NCBI GenBank assembly: GCA_002342065.1
Contig: DDPF01000013.1
Coordinates: forward strand, 310,001 to 374,000
Direction: 5' to 3'
From: Bacteroidetes bacterium UBA2475
Lineage (GTDB): Bacteria; Bacteroidota; Bacteroidia; B-17B0; Aurantibacillaceae
Length of the DNA stretch: 64,000 bases
The position numbers and the translations under genes are program-made. The notes below the pieces were generated by a model that saw only the letters and a list, made by a program, of their open reading frames with translations, was not told the origin of the DNA and searched no databases. Below, piece after piece: positions 16,478 to 23,168 of this stretch. Numbering within the stretch: the first letter of the stretch is position 1; each line of letters opens with the position of its first letter.

Positions 16478-17227
16478 CTACCCTTTTTTTATTAACTTAC
16501 CTTTTCCGTCAGATTTTCCTGCACCAAGATTATTAATGGATTGCGGGTCTCCGTAATAAAAAACATTCCCTTGTTTCCAGATATAGTAATCAAAATTATC
16601 AACTCCCTCCAGGTTCAGGTAAGCATCACCAATACTGTAGCTAGAAATAAATATCTGATCTGTAACCGTAAATTTTTCGGCAAATGTAAAATTAGTTCCG
16701 TTCGAATATACAAGCAGGATCTTTGAAGAGCCACTTAAATACACATCTCCGGCGCCATGAGAGGAAGTATTTACAAGGTTAAATTTTCCATTGATATATG
16801 TATCGCCTGTATTTTCATTTCTTACATAAAGCATGGAGTCCTGATTGAAATTAGGATCCATTATAATTGAACCCACTCCATAATTGAATATTTTAGATAC
16901 ATATGGCATAGTAATATTTACAACTATTTTTCTTTTATAACCGCGAACAAAATTGCAACTGCTAGAGTTCTCAATTTTTAATAAAGTATCTGTTACAATG
17001 GTAGAAACATGTTTAATAATATTTTTGCCAGCAACTACTTCTACTATAAATTCATTGCCCTGGCGAATATTCACCTCTATATTGCCTTGAACTTCAACAT
17101 TTTTAAACTGGCCTGGATAACGCGCTTCAGTTATTTCGCTACCGTTAGATTTAAAACAATCCATTTCATGCCCTTTTTGACAGGAGAAAAAGATCAAAAG
17201 CAGGAATATTGAAATAACAAATCTCAT
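16478..17227 (-). CDS. DUF2807 (head GIN domain) lipoprotein
   Basis: A signal peptide with lipobox (LLIFFSC-Q) is followed by a beta-helical DUF2807 fold. The typical opening is seen in FKNVEVQGNIEVNIRQGNEFIVEVVAGKNIIKHVSTIV, then repeated short strands (NTGDTYINGKFNLVNTSSHGAGDVYLSGSS). The family is widespread in Bacteroidota and called a putative adhesin, but its function is unproven. ATG 17227 is preferred over 17242 because it directly precedes the hydrophobic core. It is transcribed towards the GT-C gene. Confidence 0.82.
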   Translation of the reverse strand: MRFVISIFLLLIFFSCQKGHEMDCFKSNGSEITEARYPGQFKNVEVQGNIEVNIRQGNEFIVEVVAGKNIIKHVSTIVTDTLLKIENSSSCNFVRGYKRKIVVNITMPYVSKIFNYGVGSIIMDPNFNQDSMLYVRNENTGDTYINGKFNLVNTSSHGAGDVYLSGSSKILLVYSNGTNFTFAEKFTVTDQIFISSYSIGDAYLNLEGVDNFDYYIWKQGNVFYYGDPQSINNLGAGKSDGKGKLIKKG

Positions 17228-17334
17228 TTTTATGTCGAACAAAATCTAACCCTTAAAATTAATTAAATTTTCTCTGTTTATGCAGAAAAGGATCAAGCTA
17301 ATTAGATTATAAAACCGATCCATGCAAAAACCAC

Positions 17335-17364
17335 GAAAAAAAGCCAGCCTTAGGGGCTAGCTTT
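17335..17364 (-). terminator. Rho-independent terminator for the persulfide dioxygenase transcript
   Basis: Read on the minus strand, AAAGCTAGCC pairs with GGCTGGCTTT (one G-U pair) around a five-base loop and is followed by a run of T. It lies 135 bp beyond the stop codon of the 17499 gene, leaving an unusually long 3' region. Confidence 0.8.
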
Positions 17365-17498
17365 CAACCTTTACTTGGACTTTCTGATACAAACACAAAC
17401 CCTCTTCCGTTCCAATATTAGGGGACTCGGTGATGAGCATAATGCTTATCAGTTTCGGCTTTCCTTAAGATCGCTTCATATCAATCGATCAGATCATT
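17365..17498 (-). ncRNA. Long 3' untranslated region or possible small RNA
   Basis: These 134 bases lie between the dioxygenase stop and its terminator. They contain no ORF and include a near-perfect inverted repeat (GATGAGCAT / ATGCTTATC on the plus strand). I do not recognise an SRP, 6S or tmRNA signature. No separate promoter was found, so a processed 3' UTR is the simpler reading. Confidence 0.2.
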
Positions 17499-18917
17499 TC
17501 AAAGTAAAGTAGTTGGGCAAACATAATCTGTTATTTTGAATTTGCCACTTTCTTTTAAAGTATTAAATCCTCCTTTAACATTAATAAGGTTTCTATAACC
17601 CCTTGCCTGCAGAATAGAAATGAAAACCACCGAGCGGTAACCGCCGGCACAGTGTATGTAATAGGTTTTATTTCGGTCAACTTTTAGCATACTTTCATTT
17701 ATAAAATCAAGGGGCGCGTTTTCAGCCTCTAATAAATGTTCGCTTCCATATTCGCTGGCTTTACGTACATCCAGAATATCAATACTTTTTGACTTCATTA
17801 TCCCTGCTAGTTCATCTTCATTAACAGATGGAATAGTGTCCTGTTCTTTTCCTGAATCTATCCAGGTCTTATAGCCCCCTTTAAGAAAGCCAAGCGCATT
17901 ATCGTAACCAACCCTTGCAAGTCGTGTAATCACCTCTCCCTCTCTTCCTTCATCGGCAACAACTAATATTTTTTGTTTAATATCCGGAATTAAGGTACCA
18001 ACCCATGTTGCAAAACTTCCATCTATTCCAATATTTATAGAATTAGGAATAAAACCATTGGTAAAAATAGTTGCATCGCGTGTGTCAATAATTACTGCGT
18101 CTGTTTCGGTAGCTATAGTTTCAAATTCAATTGCTGACAATGCTTTTGTTCCTCTTTTTAAAACCTCGTCTATACTTTCGTACCCTTTAATGTTTAATAA
18201 AACATTTTGGGGAAAGTAAGAAGGCGGAGGAACCAAACCGGTTAAAATTTCTTTAATGAATTGTTCCTTAGTTAATTTTGGATTTAATGCATAATTAACT
18301 TGCTTTTGATGTCCGAGTGTATCGGTTGTTTCTTTGCTCATGTTTTTGCCACAGGCACTTCCTGCACCATGATTTGGATAAACAATTAATTCATCACTTA
18401 AAGGCATTATTTTATTTCGAAGAGATTCGTACAAATAGCCGGCCAATTTTTCTTCGGTGAGATCAGCAATAACATGCTGAGCCAGATCTGGCCTGCCAAC
18501 ATCGCCAATAAATAAAGTGTCTCCGGTTATGATCCCGTGTTCATTACCATTTTCATCCAATAGTAAATAGGTTGTGCTTTCCATTGTATGCCCTGGTGTA
18601 TGAATTACTTTAACACTATAATTTCCCACTTTAAATATTTCGTTATCCTTTGCAACAATAGCGTCATAACCTGGCTTTGCAGTTGGGCCAAAAACAATTT
18701 GCGCACCTGCTTTTTTAACCAGGTCTAAATGTCCACTTACAAAGTCGGCATGAAAATGGGTTTCAAATACATACTTTATTTTAGCATTGTCTTTTTTTGC
18801 ACTATCAATATAAGGTTGAACTTCTCTTAACGGATCAAAGATCGCAGCTTCACCATTATTCTCTATGTAATAGGCTGCATGAGCGATGCAACCTGTATAA
18901 ATTTGTTCTACTTTCAT
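17499..18917 (-). CDS. CstB-like persulfide dioxygenase with two rhodanese domains
   Basis: Residues 1-250 form a metallo-beta-lactamase-type non-haem Fe(II) dioxygenase: ETHFHADFVSGH (52-63), HTPGHTMES, TGDTLFIGDVGRPDL and YPNHGAGSACG. Two rhodanese domains follow. The first (about 270-360) lacks a catalytic cysteine, with VVADEGREGE where the Cys loop should be. The second (about 370-465) has an intact HCAGGYRS loop. This PDO-pseudorhodanese-rhodanese order is that of CstB, which oxidises persulfides to sulfite and thiosulfate. The divergent Crp/Fnr-type gene and its shared palindromic control region suggest sulfur-responsive control. A 3' terminator lies at 17335-17364. Confidence 0.9.
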   Translation of the reverse strand: MKVEQIYTGCIAHAAYYIENNGEAAIFDPLREVQPYIDSAKKDNAKIKYVFETHFHADFVSGHLDLVKKAGAQIVFGPTAKPGYDAIVAKDNEIFKVGNYSVKVIHTPGHTMESTTYLLLDENGNEHGIITGDTLFIGDVGRPDLAQHVIADLTEEKLAGYLYESLRNKIMPLSDELIVYPNHGAGSACGKNMSKETTDTLGHQKQVNYALNPKLTKEQFIKEILTGLVPPPSYFPQNVLLNIKGYESIDEVLKRGTKALSAIEFETIATETDAVIIDTRDATIFTNGFIPNSINIGIDGSFATWVGTLIPDIKQKILVVADEGREGEVITRLARVGYDNALGFLKGGYKTWIDSGKEQDTIPSVNEDELAGIMKSKSIDILDVRKASEYGSEHLLEAENAPLDFINESMLKVDRNKTYYIHCAGGYRSVVFISILQARGYRNLINVKGGFNTLKESGKFKITDYVCPTTLL

Positions 18918-18965
18918 ATGTATAGTCTTTATAATACAAATATCGATACTGAGAACTGAAATAAT

Positions 18966-18991
18966 TGTAACTTTTGTTACATAACGTTATG
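18966..18991. promoter_or_regulatory. Twin palindromes: candidate Crp/Fnr-type operator
   Basis: TGTAAC-TTTT-GTTACA (18966-18981) is a perfect 6+6 dyad with a 4-base spacer, the geometry of Crp/Fnr-family sites. Overlapping its end is a second perfect 12-bp palindrome, CATAACGTTATG (18980-18991). They lie about 50-75 bp before the dioxygenase start and 75-100 bp before the Crp-like start, so one bound dimer could control both. Binding is inferred. Confidence 0.65.
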
Positions 18992-19023
18992 ATTTTGGTC
19001 ATTTAATATAGTTTTTTTGTAGT

Positions 19024-19031
19024 TACATTTG
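19024..19031 (+). promoter_or_regulatory. Candidate -7 element (TACATTTG) for the Crp-like gene
   Basis: TACATTTG matches the Bacteroidota -7 consensus TAnnTTTG and lies 35 bp before the ATG. No TTG -33 box is present at 17-23 bp, which would fit an activator-dependent promoter using the palindromes upstream. Confidence 0.45.
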
Positions 19032-19066
19032 TACTCAATGTTATAATTAAAAGAACGCTCTTAGAT

Positions 19067-19687
19067 ATGCTAAAAAAAAGCAATTCCATATTCAGTGATC
19101 CCGATTTAAATTCGGAGATAGAAAAGAATGCAAAGCATAAGATAATTGAAAAGGGAGCCATTCTTATAAAGCCCGGAGATGAAATTATTTTTATTCCAAT
19201 TGTTATAAAAGGAAGTATTAGAATTATCAGACAGGATATTGACGGACAGGAAGTTTTTTTGTATCACTTGTATCCCGGTCAAACTTGTGCCATGTCTTTA
19301 ACCTGTTGCCAGTCGGGTAAAAAAAGTATGATCAAAGCAATTGCCGAAATTGATTCTGAAATACTTCAAATTCCAGTTAAGTTAACTGAGGATTGGTACC
19401 AGTATCCCCAATGGAAAGCTTTTATAAGTAACAATTATAACAATCGCTTTGCCGAATTACTGCAGGTTATTGATCTTATCGCATTTAGTAATATGGATAA
19501 GCAATTGTTACATTACCTTGAAGAGCGTTCAAAAGCATTAAACACAAGAGTATTAGAAATTACCCATCAGGAAATAGCTGATGAGCTTCACGCACACAGA
19601 GAAGCTATAAGCAGGTTGCTTCGTATCATGGAGCAAAAGAAATTGGTTAGGTTAGGTAGAAACAATATTGAGGTTTTAACTACTTAA
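19067..19687 (+). CDS. Crp/Fnr-family transcriptional regulator
   Basis: This 206-residue protein has an N-terminal cyclic-nucleotide-binding-like beta-roll (about 15-120) and a C-terminal winged helix (about 160-200) with the helix-turn-helix ITHQEIADELHAHREAISRLL. The roll contains three cysteines, C74, C80 and C81, in GQTCAMSLTCCQSG, where cAMP-binding members have ligand residues. They could sense redox state or persulfide. It diverges from the CstB-like gene and precedes rhodanese, thioredoxin and transporter genes, so regulation of sulfur metabolism is likely. The palindrome at 18966 is the obvious site for self- and divergent control. Ligand and targets are inference. Confidence 0.9.
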   Translation: MLKKSNSIFSDPDLNSEIEKNAKHKIIEKGAILIKPGDEIIFIPIVIKGSIRIIRQDIDGQEVFLYHLYPGQTCAMSLTCCQSGKKSMIKAIAEIDSEILQIPVKLTEDWYQYPQWKAFISNNYNNRFAELLQVIDLIAFSNMDKQLLHYLEERSKALNTRVLEITHQEIADELHAHREAISRLLRIMEQKKLVRLGRNNIEVLTT

Positions 19688-19750
19688 CAAATTGCCTGTC
19701 AAATTCTAATTACAGAAAGAACGCCCTTATCTATGCCATCTCTATAGCTT

Positions 19751-19790
19751 AAAAAGCAGGTAAATACATTGCCTGCTTTTTTATTTTTTA
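19751..19790 (+). terminator. Rho-independent terminator after the Crp-like gene
   Basis: AAAAAGCAGG pairs with CCTGCTTTTT across an 11-base loop and is followed by T-rich sequence. It separates the regulator from the downstream sulfur operon, which therefore needs its own promoter in 19791-19857. Confidence 0.85.
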
Positions 19791-19857
19791 TAATATGGGG
19801 TTTATCCAACAAATGTTCCAATTTAAGGTTAATTGATTTCGGAAATTTGTACTATAA

Positions 19858-20079
19858 ATGAAAGCAATAATTATAAAATATAAACCTGAAATAATTGGAG
19901 CTGCACTTGGTTCAATTGCAGGTTGGTGTTACTGGTACTTCGTAGGATGTTCATCCGGTAGTTGTGCCATCACCTCAAGCCCTGTTAATAGCACCTTATA
20001 TGGTGTATTTATGGGCGGAATCATAGGAAGTATGTTTAAGAAAAAAGATAAACAAGATCAAAAAAAACAGAACACATGA
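19858..20079 (+). CDS. DUF6132-like small membrane protein
   Basis: This 73-residue protein has two membrane helices (IIGAALGSIAGWCYWYFVG and TLYGVFMGGIIGSMF) separated by a Cys/Ser loop GCSSGSCAITSSPVNS, and a charged tail. The pattern matches DUF6132, a family that recurs with rhodanese and sulfur-transfer genes in Bacteroidota. The two loop cysteines could carry or shuttle sulfur; this is speculative. It is first in the operon and overlaps the next gene by 4 bp (ATGA), so translation is coupled. Confidence 0.78.
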   Translation: MKAIIIKYKPEIIGAALGSIAGWCYWYFVGCSSGSCAITSSPVNSTLYGVFMGGIIGSMFKKKDKQDQKKQNT

Positions 20080-20348
20080 AAAATATAGAAAAGTTAATAA
20101 AAGCAGGAAAAGCCACAGTTGTGGATGTAAGAACCACCTCAGAATTTATGGGTGGTCACGTTAAAGGAAGCATCAATATCCCTTTACAGGAAATACCAAC
20201 ACGATTGGCGGAATTCAAAAAAATGGAAAATATTGTTTTGTGCTGTGCATCGGGCAACCGAAGTGGCCAAGCAACAACTTATCTAAAACAAAACGGTATT
20301 GAGTGCGAAAATGCTGGCTCATGGCTGGATGTAAATTGTTATTGTTAA
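20076..20348 (+). CDS. Single-domain rhodanese
   Basis: This 90-residue rhodanese has the family strand-turn VVDVRTTSEFMGGHVKGSINIP and active-site loop CCASGNRS, whose second Cys is the expected persulfide carrier. Four further cysteines crowd the C-terminus (IECENAGS...VNCYC). It would transfer sulfane sulfur in the cytoplasm. Its ATG overlaps the stop of the DUF6132 gene. It is paralogous to the next gene, with the same loop and the ENAGSWLD / HNAGPWFT ending. Confidence 0.9.
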   Translation: MKNIEKLIKAGKATVVDVRTTSEFMGGHVKGSINIPLQEIPTRLAEFKKMENIVLCCASGNRSGQATTYLKQNGIECENAGSWLDVNCYC

Positions 20349-20368
20349 ACCATAAATAAAAAATAAGA

Positions 20369-20686
20369 ATGATACAAATGATAAAAAATCTTTTGGGAAT
20401 TGGTCCGAAAGTTAATATAGGAGAGTTGATCGCCAACGGCGCTACAATAATTGATGTTCGTACAAGAGGCGAATATTCTTCAGGACATGCAAAAGGATCT
20501 ATAAATGTTCCGCTTGATCAACTGTCGGGCTACATGAAAAAAATAAAAAGCAAAGAAGATCCAATCATTACCTGTTGTGCTTCCGGAATGAGAAGTGCCT
20601 CTGCCAAAAGTTTTTTAAAAGGGCAGGGTTTTAAAACCGTGCACAATGCTGGTCCTTGGTTTACTTTGAATAAATATTGTAAATAA
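20369..20686 (+). CDS. Single-domain rhodanese (second paralogue)
   Basis: This 105-residue protein resembles the upstream rhodanese. It has TIIDVRTRGEYSSGHAKGSINVP, active-site loop CCASGMRS and the C-terminal AGPWFTLNKYCK. The N-terminus is about 15 residues longer. Having two near-tandem rhodaneses suggests separate sulfur donors or acceptors in the same pathway. Spacing is 20 bp to the previous gene and 7 bp to the next. Confidence 0.9.
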   Translation: MIQMIKNLLGIGPKVNIGELIANGATIIDVRTRGEYSSGHAKGSINVPLDQLSGYMKKIKSKEDPIITCCASGMRSASAKSFLKGQGFKTVHNAGPWFTLNKYCK

Positions 20687-20693
20687 TAAAAAT

Positions 20694-20957
20694 ATGCTAA
20701 ACAATTTAAAGAATAGATTAATAACGGGTTGGGGCCTGATGCGTTTTATAAGACTGGCATTAGCCCTTATAATAATTGTGCAAGCAGTTACTAGTTATGA
20801 GATACTATTTGCGGTATTAGGGGGATTCTTATTATTTCAGGCAGTTTTCAATTATGGTTGTTGTGGCGCCTCAGGTTGTGATATAGATCATAGTATGTCA
20901 AGATCAAAATCATCAGGCAAAACAGGTGAAGTAACTACTTTTGAAGAAATTAAATAA
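20694..20957 (+). CDS. DUF2892 membrane protein
   Basis: This 87-residue protein has two hydrophobic segments (FIRLALALIIIVQAVTSY and LFAVLGGFLLFQAVFNY) that end in a cysteine cluster NYGCCGASGCDIDHS. DUF2892 is the membrane module fused to rhodanese in E. coli YgaP, which handles sulfane sulfur at the membrane. Here it is separate but only 7 bp after a rhodanese gene, so the pair may recreate YgaP in two pieces. That functional link is inference. Confidence 0.8.
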   Translation: MLNNLKNRLITGWGLMRFIRLALALIIIVQAVTSYEILFAVLGGFLLFQAVFNYGCCGASGCDIDHSMSRSKSSGKTGEVTTFEEIK

Positions 20958-20958
20958 A

Positions 20959-21390
20959 ATGATCATTCCTGAAATAATATATTCAACAGCGGCTAATAAG
21001 TGTCCTCGTTGTCATAACGGAAAGGTTTTTGAGAACAATAATCCATATAGTTTTAAAAAACCTTTGGAAATGAACGAATCATGCTGTGATTGCAATTTAA
21101 AGTATGAGCGTGAGCCTGGATTTTTTTATGGAGCGCTTTATGTTTCTTACGCATTAATGTCGGGCATTTTTATTATTTGGTTTCTATCCGATCTGCTGTG
21201 GTTACACATGGACGCAGTTACATTAGCAATACTAGTTGTATCAACCATGCTGGTTTTGTTTCCTGTGGTTTTCAGATCTGCAAGAATCATTTGGTTAAAT
21301 TTCTTTATACGATTTGATAAAAAATATTCTAACAAAAATAAAGTAACCGATCACTCTAAAGATCTTAATAGTAGAAAAGCGTACAATTAA
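20959..21390 (+). CDS. DUF983 family membrane protein
   Basis: A zinc-ribbon-like N-terminus (CPRCHNGKVFENNNPY ... CCDCNLKYEREPGFFYGALYVSYA) is followed by two membrane helices and a basic tail. This is the DUF983 pattern, a family often near cytochrome oxidase or redox genes. I place the start at ATG 20959 (143 residues). A TTG 18 bp earlier is in frame but lies within the preceding gene and adds only a basic hexapeptide. It is one base after the DUF2892 stop, so it is co-translated with the sulfur genes. Confidence 0.8.
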   Translation: MIIPEIIYSTAANKCPRCHNGKVFENNNPYSFKKPLEMNESCCDCNLKYEREPGFFYGALYVSYALMSGIFIIWFLSDLLWLHMDAVTLAILVVSTMLVLFPVVFRSARIIWLNFFIRFDKKYSNKNKVTDHSKDLNSRKAYN

Positions 21391-21401
21391 AAACATACAA
21401 A

Positions 21402-21686
21402 ATGAAAACAAAAATAATTATAGACAACATGAAGTGCGGCGGATGCGCAGGTTCAATTAAAAAAGGCTTAAAGTCGTTTACCGAAGTATCTGAAGTAGTA
21501 GTGGATGTTGAAAATGAATCGGTAGAAATAACTCACAATGATGATTTACCGATTGAAAAATTAAAAGAAAAGTTAAGTTCTATGGGATATCCGGAAAAAG
21601 GAACTTTGGAAGGCTTTGATAAGTTTGCGGCCAATGCAAAATCTTATGTGAGCTGCGCTATTGGAAAAATTTCTAACGACAATTAA
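21402..21686 (+). CDS. Heavy-metal-associated (HMA) domain protein
   Basis: The first 65 residues form an HMA fold with the metal-binding loop MKCGGCAGSIKKGL (CxxC at C12 and C15). About 25 extra residues follow, ending YVSCAIGKISNDN with a third cysteine. HMA domains bind Cu(I) or other soft metals and act as chaperones. In a sulfur operon it may instead carry a redox or persulfide role. It is followed 1 bp later by thioredoxin, so the two are coupled. Confidence 0.85.
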   Translation: MKTKIIIDNMKCGGCAGSIKKGLKSFTEVSEVVVDVENESVEITHNDDLPIEKLKEKLSSMGYPEKGTLEGFDKFAANAKSYVSCAIGKISNDN

Positions 21687-21687
21687 T

Positions 21688-21984
21688 ATGGCAAATTTTA
21701 ATGAAATAATTAATTCGGAGAAACCTGTGTTGATCGACTTTTATGCCGAATGGTGCGGACCATGTAAAATGATGACACCAATTCTTGAACAATTAAAAAA
21801 ACTGATCGGTAACACGGCAACAATAATTAAAATAGATGTTGATAAGAATCCCGAAGCCGCAAATAAGTATCAGGTTAGAGGAGTTCCTACGCTCATGTTA
21901 TTTAAAAATGGTGATGTAAAATGGCGCCAATCGGGTGTTGTACCGGCAGACCATTTAAAGCAGATAATAGATTTAAACATTTGA
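21688..21984 (+). CDS. Thioredoxin
   Basis: This 98-residue thioredoxin has the canonical active site FYAEWCGPCKMMTP and the cis-proline loop VRGVPTLMLFKNG. It has no signal peptide, so it acts in the cytoplasm. A frame from 21661 exists but overlaps the HMA gene; ATG 21688 gives the normal family start (MANFNEII). In this operon it probably reduces protein persulfides or rhodanese intermediates. Confidence 0.93.
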   Translation: MANFNEIINSEKPVLIDFYAEWCGPCKMMTPILEQLKKLIGNTATIIKIDVDKNPEAANKYQVRGVPTLMLFKNGDVKWRQSGVVPADHLKQIIDLNI

Positions 21985-22080
21985 GGAATTAAACCAAAAC
22001 ACTTTTTATAAAATATTGGTAAACAGGAAAGCCAAGATGAAAGGTTTAGAATTGATAAACGAAATTAAAATTTATTTGCT

Positions 22081-22479
22081 ATGAAAAATTTAATAATTGG
22101 CAAACGCGATGCTTTAAGTAATTGGCTCAGGCAGTTTGTCACAATAATTGATATTGAAAAAAGGATGTATAAATTACAGGAGGGTTTGCTTGGCATCTTT
22201 AAATGGGGAACATATAAACCTTTGCCAAAAATTGATTACGTACTTGTATTCAGAAGCCTTTTTGCTAAATGTGAAGCCTGTTCGATTGAAGAAAACGAAA
22301 ACAACCCAAACGCATATTTCCAGGTTAGCCTTGTTTATAATAATACCCGAAGAATTATTGTGCGGGAAACAAAAAATAAAGATGAGGCTTTCATCTTTGC
22401 TCATGAAGTAGCTTCAGGCTTAAAGACTAAACTTAGAGATTCTGCAACAACTTTTGGAAAAAGCACCTGGTTGCTTTAA
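22081..22479 (+). CDS. Conserved hypothetical protein, soluble
   Basis: This 132-residue mixed alpha/beta protein has no recognised domain. It contains a basic N-terminal half (KRDALSNWLRQFVTIIDIEKRMYKLQEG), a KCEAC pair and a beta stretch AYFQVSLVYNNTRRIIVRE. It lies 96 bp after thioredoxin and 18 bp before the TauE/SafE gene on the same strand, so it belongs to the sulfur locus by position. Confidence 0.65.
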   Translation: MKNLIIGKRDALSNWLRQFVTIIDIEKRMYKLQEGLLGIFKWGTYKPLPKIDYVLVFRSLFAKCEACSIEENENNPNAYFQVSLVYNNTRRIIVRETKNKDEAFIFAHEVASGLKTKLRDSATTFGKSTWLL

Positions 22480-22497
22480 TTGAAAACACAAACCAAA

Positions 22498-22881
22498 ATG
22501 AAAATGAGTACGACATCTATTTTATTCTTGATAATAATAGGCCTTGTTGCCGGTGGTTTAGGAGGAATGATCGGCCTGGGAGGTGGAATTATACTTATAC
22601 CCGCCCTTATACTAATTATGAAGTTGGATCAACAAACAGCGCAAGGCACAAGCATTGCGGTAATGCTGCCGCCAATAGGTTTATTTGCTGTTTACAACTA
22701 TTATAAAGCTGGGTATGTTAATACTAAGTATGCCATGATAATTGCAGCTGCATTTATGATCGGTGGGTACTTTGGTTCGCTGCTCGCACTAAAACTTTCG
22801 CCTGACATTATGCGAAAGGTATTTAGTGTTATACTCGTTGTAATAGCTATAAAAATGTTTTTTACAGAGAAAACTGCCTAA
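22498..22881 (+). CDS. Half-size TauE/SafE (TSUP) permease
   Basis: This is one TSUP repeat rather than the usual two. It has four helices in about 127 residues with the glycine-rich signature GLVAGGLGGMIGLGGGIILIPALI and TAQGTSIAVMLPP. Full-length TSUP proteins (about 250) fold from two such repeats, so this protein must dimerise or be an exporter half. TauE members export sulfite or related sulfur anions, and a TauE gene is also part of S. aureus cst loci, supporting a sulfite/thiosulfate export role. ATG 22498 is preferred to the TTG at 22480. The reading frame is intact with no sign of truncation. Confidence 0.85.
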   Translation: MKMSTTSILFLIIIGLVAGGLGGMIGLGGGIILIPALILIMKLDQQTAQGTSIAVMLPPIGLFAVYNYYKAGYVNTKYAMIIAAAFMIGGYFGSLLALKLSPDIMRKVFSVILVVIAIKMFFTEKTA

Positions 22882-22941
22882 TAAGGAATACCACTAATTC
22901 GCAGTGAAAACAAGTTTTCATGCTCCGAAAATGCATGAAAA

Positions 22942-22967
22942 TAAAAATCCCTCGCTTTGCGAGGGAT
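22942..22967 (-). terminator. Terminator downstream of tRNA-Glu
   Basis: On the minus strand a perfect 9-bp stem (ATCCCTCGC / GCGAGGGAT, 3-base loop) runs into TTTTTATTTT. It starts 16 bp after the 3' end of the tRNA. Confidence 0.88.
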
Positions 22968-22982
22968 CTTTTGCTACTTTCG

Positions 22983-23054
22983 TAGCCCGTACGGGAATCG
23001 AACCCGTGTTTCATCCGTGAAAGGGACGTGTCCTAACCCCTAGACGAACGGGCC
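22983..23054 (-). tRNA. tRNA-Glu (anticodon TTC)
   Basis: The minus-strand sequence folds as a full cloverleaf. Acceptor GGCCCGT pairs with ACGGGCT (one G-U), the D arm is GTC-TAGGGGTTAG-GAC, the anticodon stem is CGTCC/GGATG around CTTTCAC (anticodon TTC), and the T arm is ACGGG-TTCGATT-CCCGT. The CCA end is not encoded. The length is 72 nt. No other tRNA was seen nearby. Confidence 0.95.
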
Positions 23055-23168
23055 AAATTTAATTGGAGTGCAAAACTAGTAATTAATTTAAAATTATCAA
23101 AAATTATTTTCAATAATAAGAATTTTTAAGATTTGTTATAAATACCTCTAACAGCAAGGGATTGAGAG

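Noticed and set aside
17365..17498. SRP or 6S RNA gene
   Set aside because: No conserved SRP tetraloop sequence or 6S bubble pattern was recognised, and no own promoter was seen.
22148..22411. Alternate-frame ORF within 22081-22479
   Set aside because: Composition is unlike protein, and the main frame has better spacing to its neighbours.
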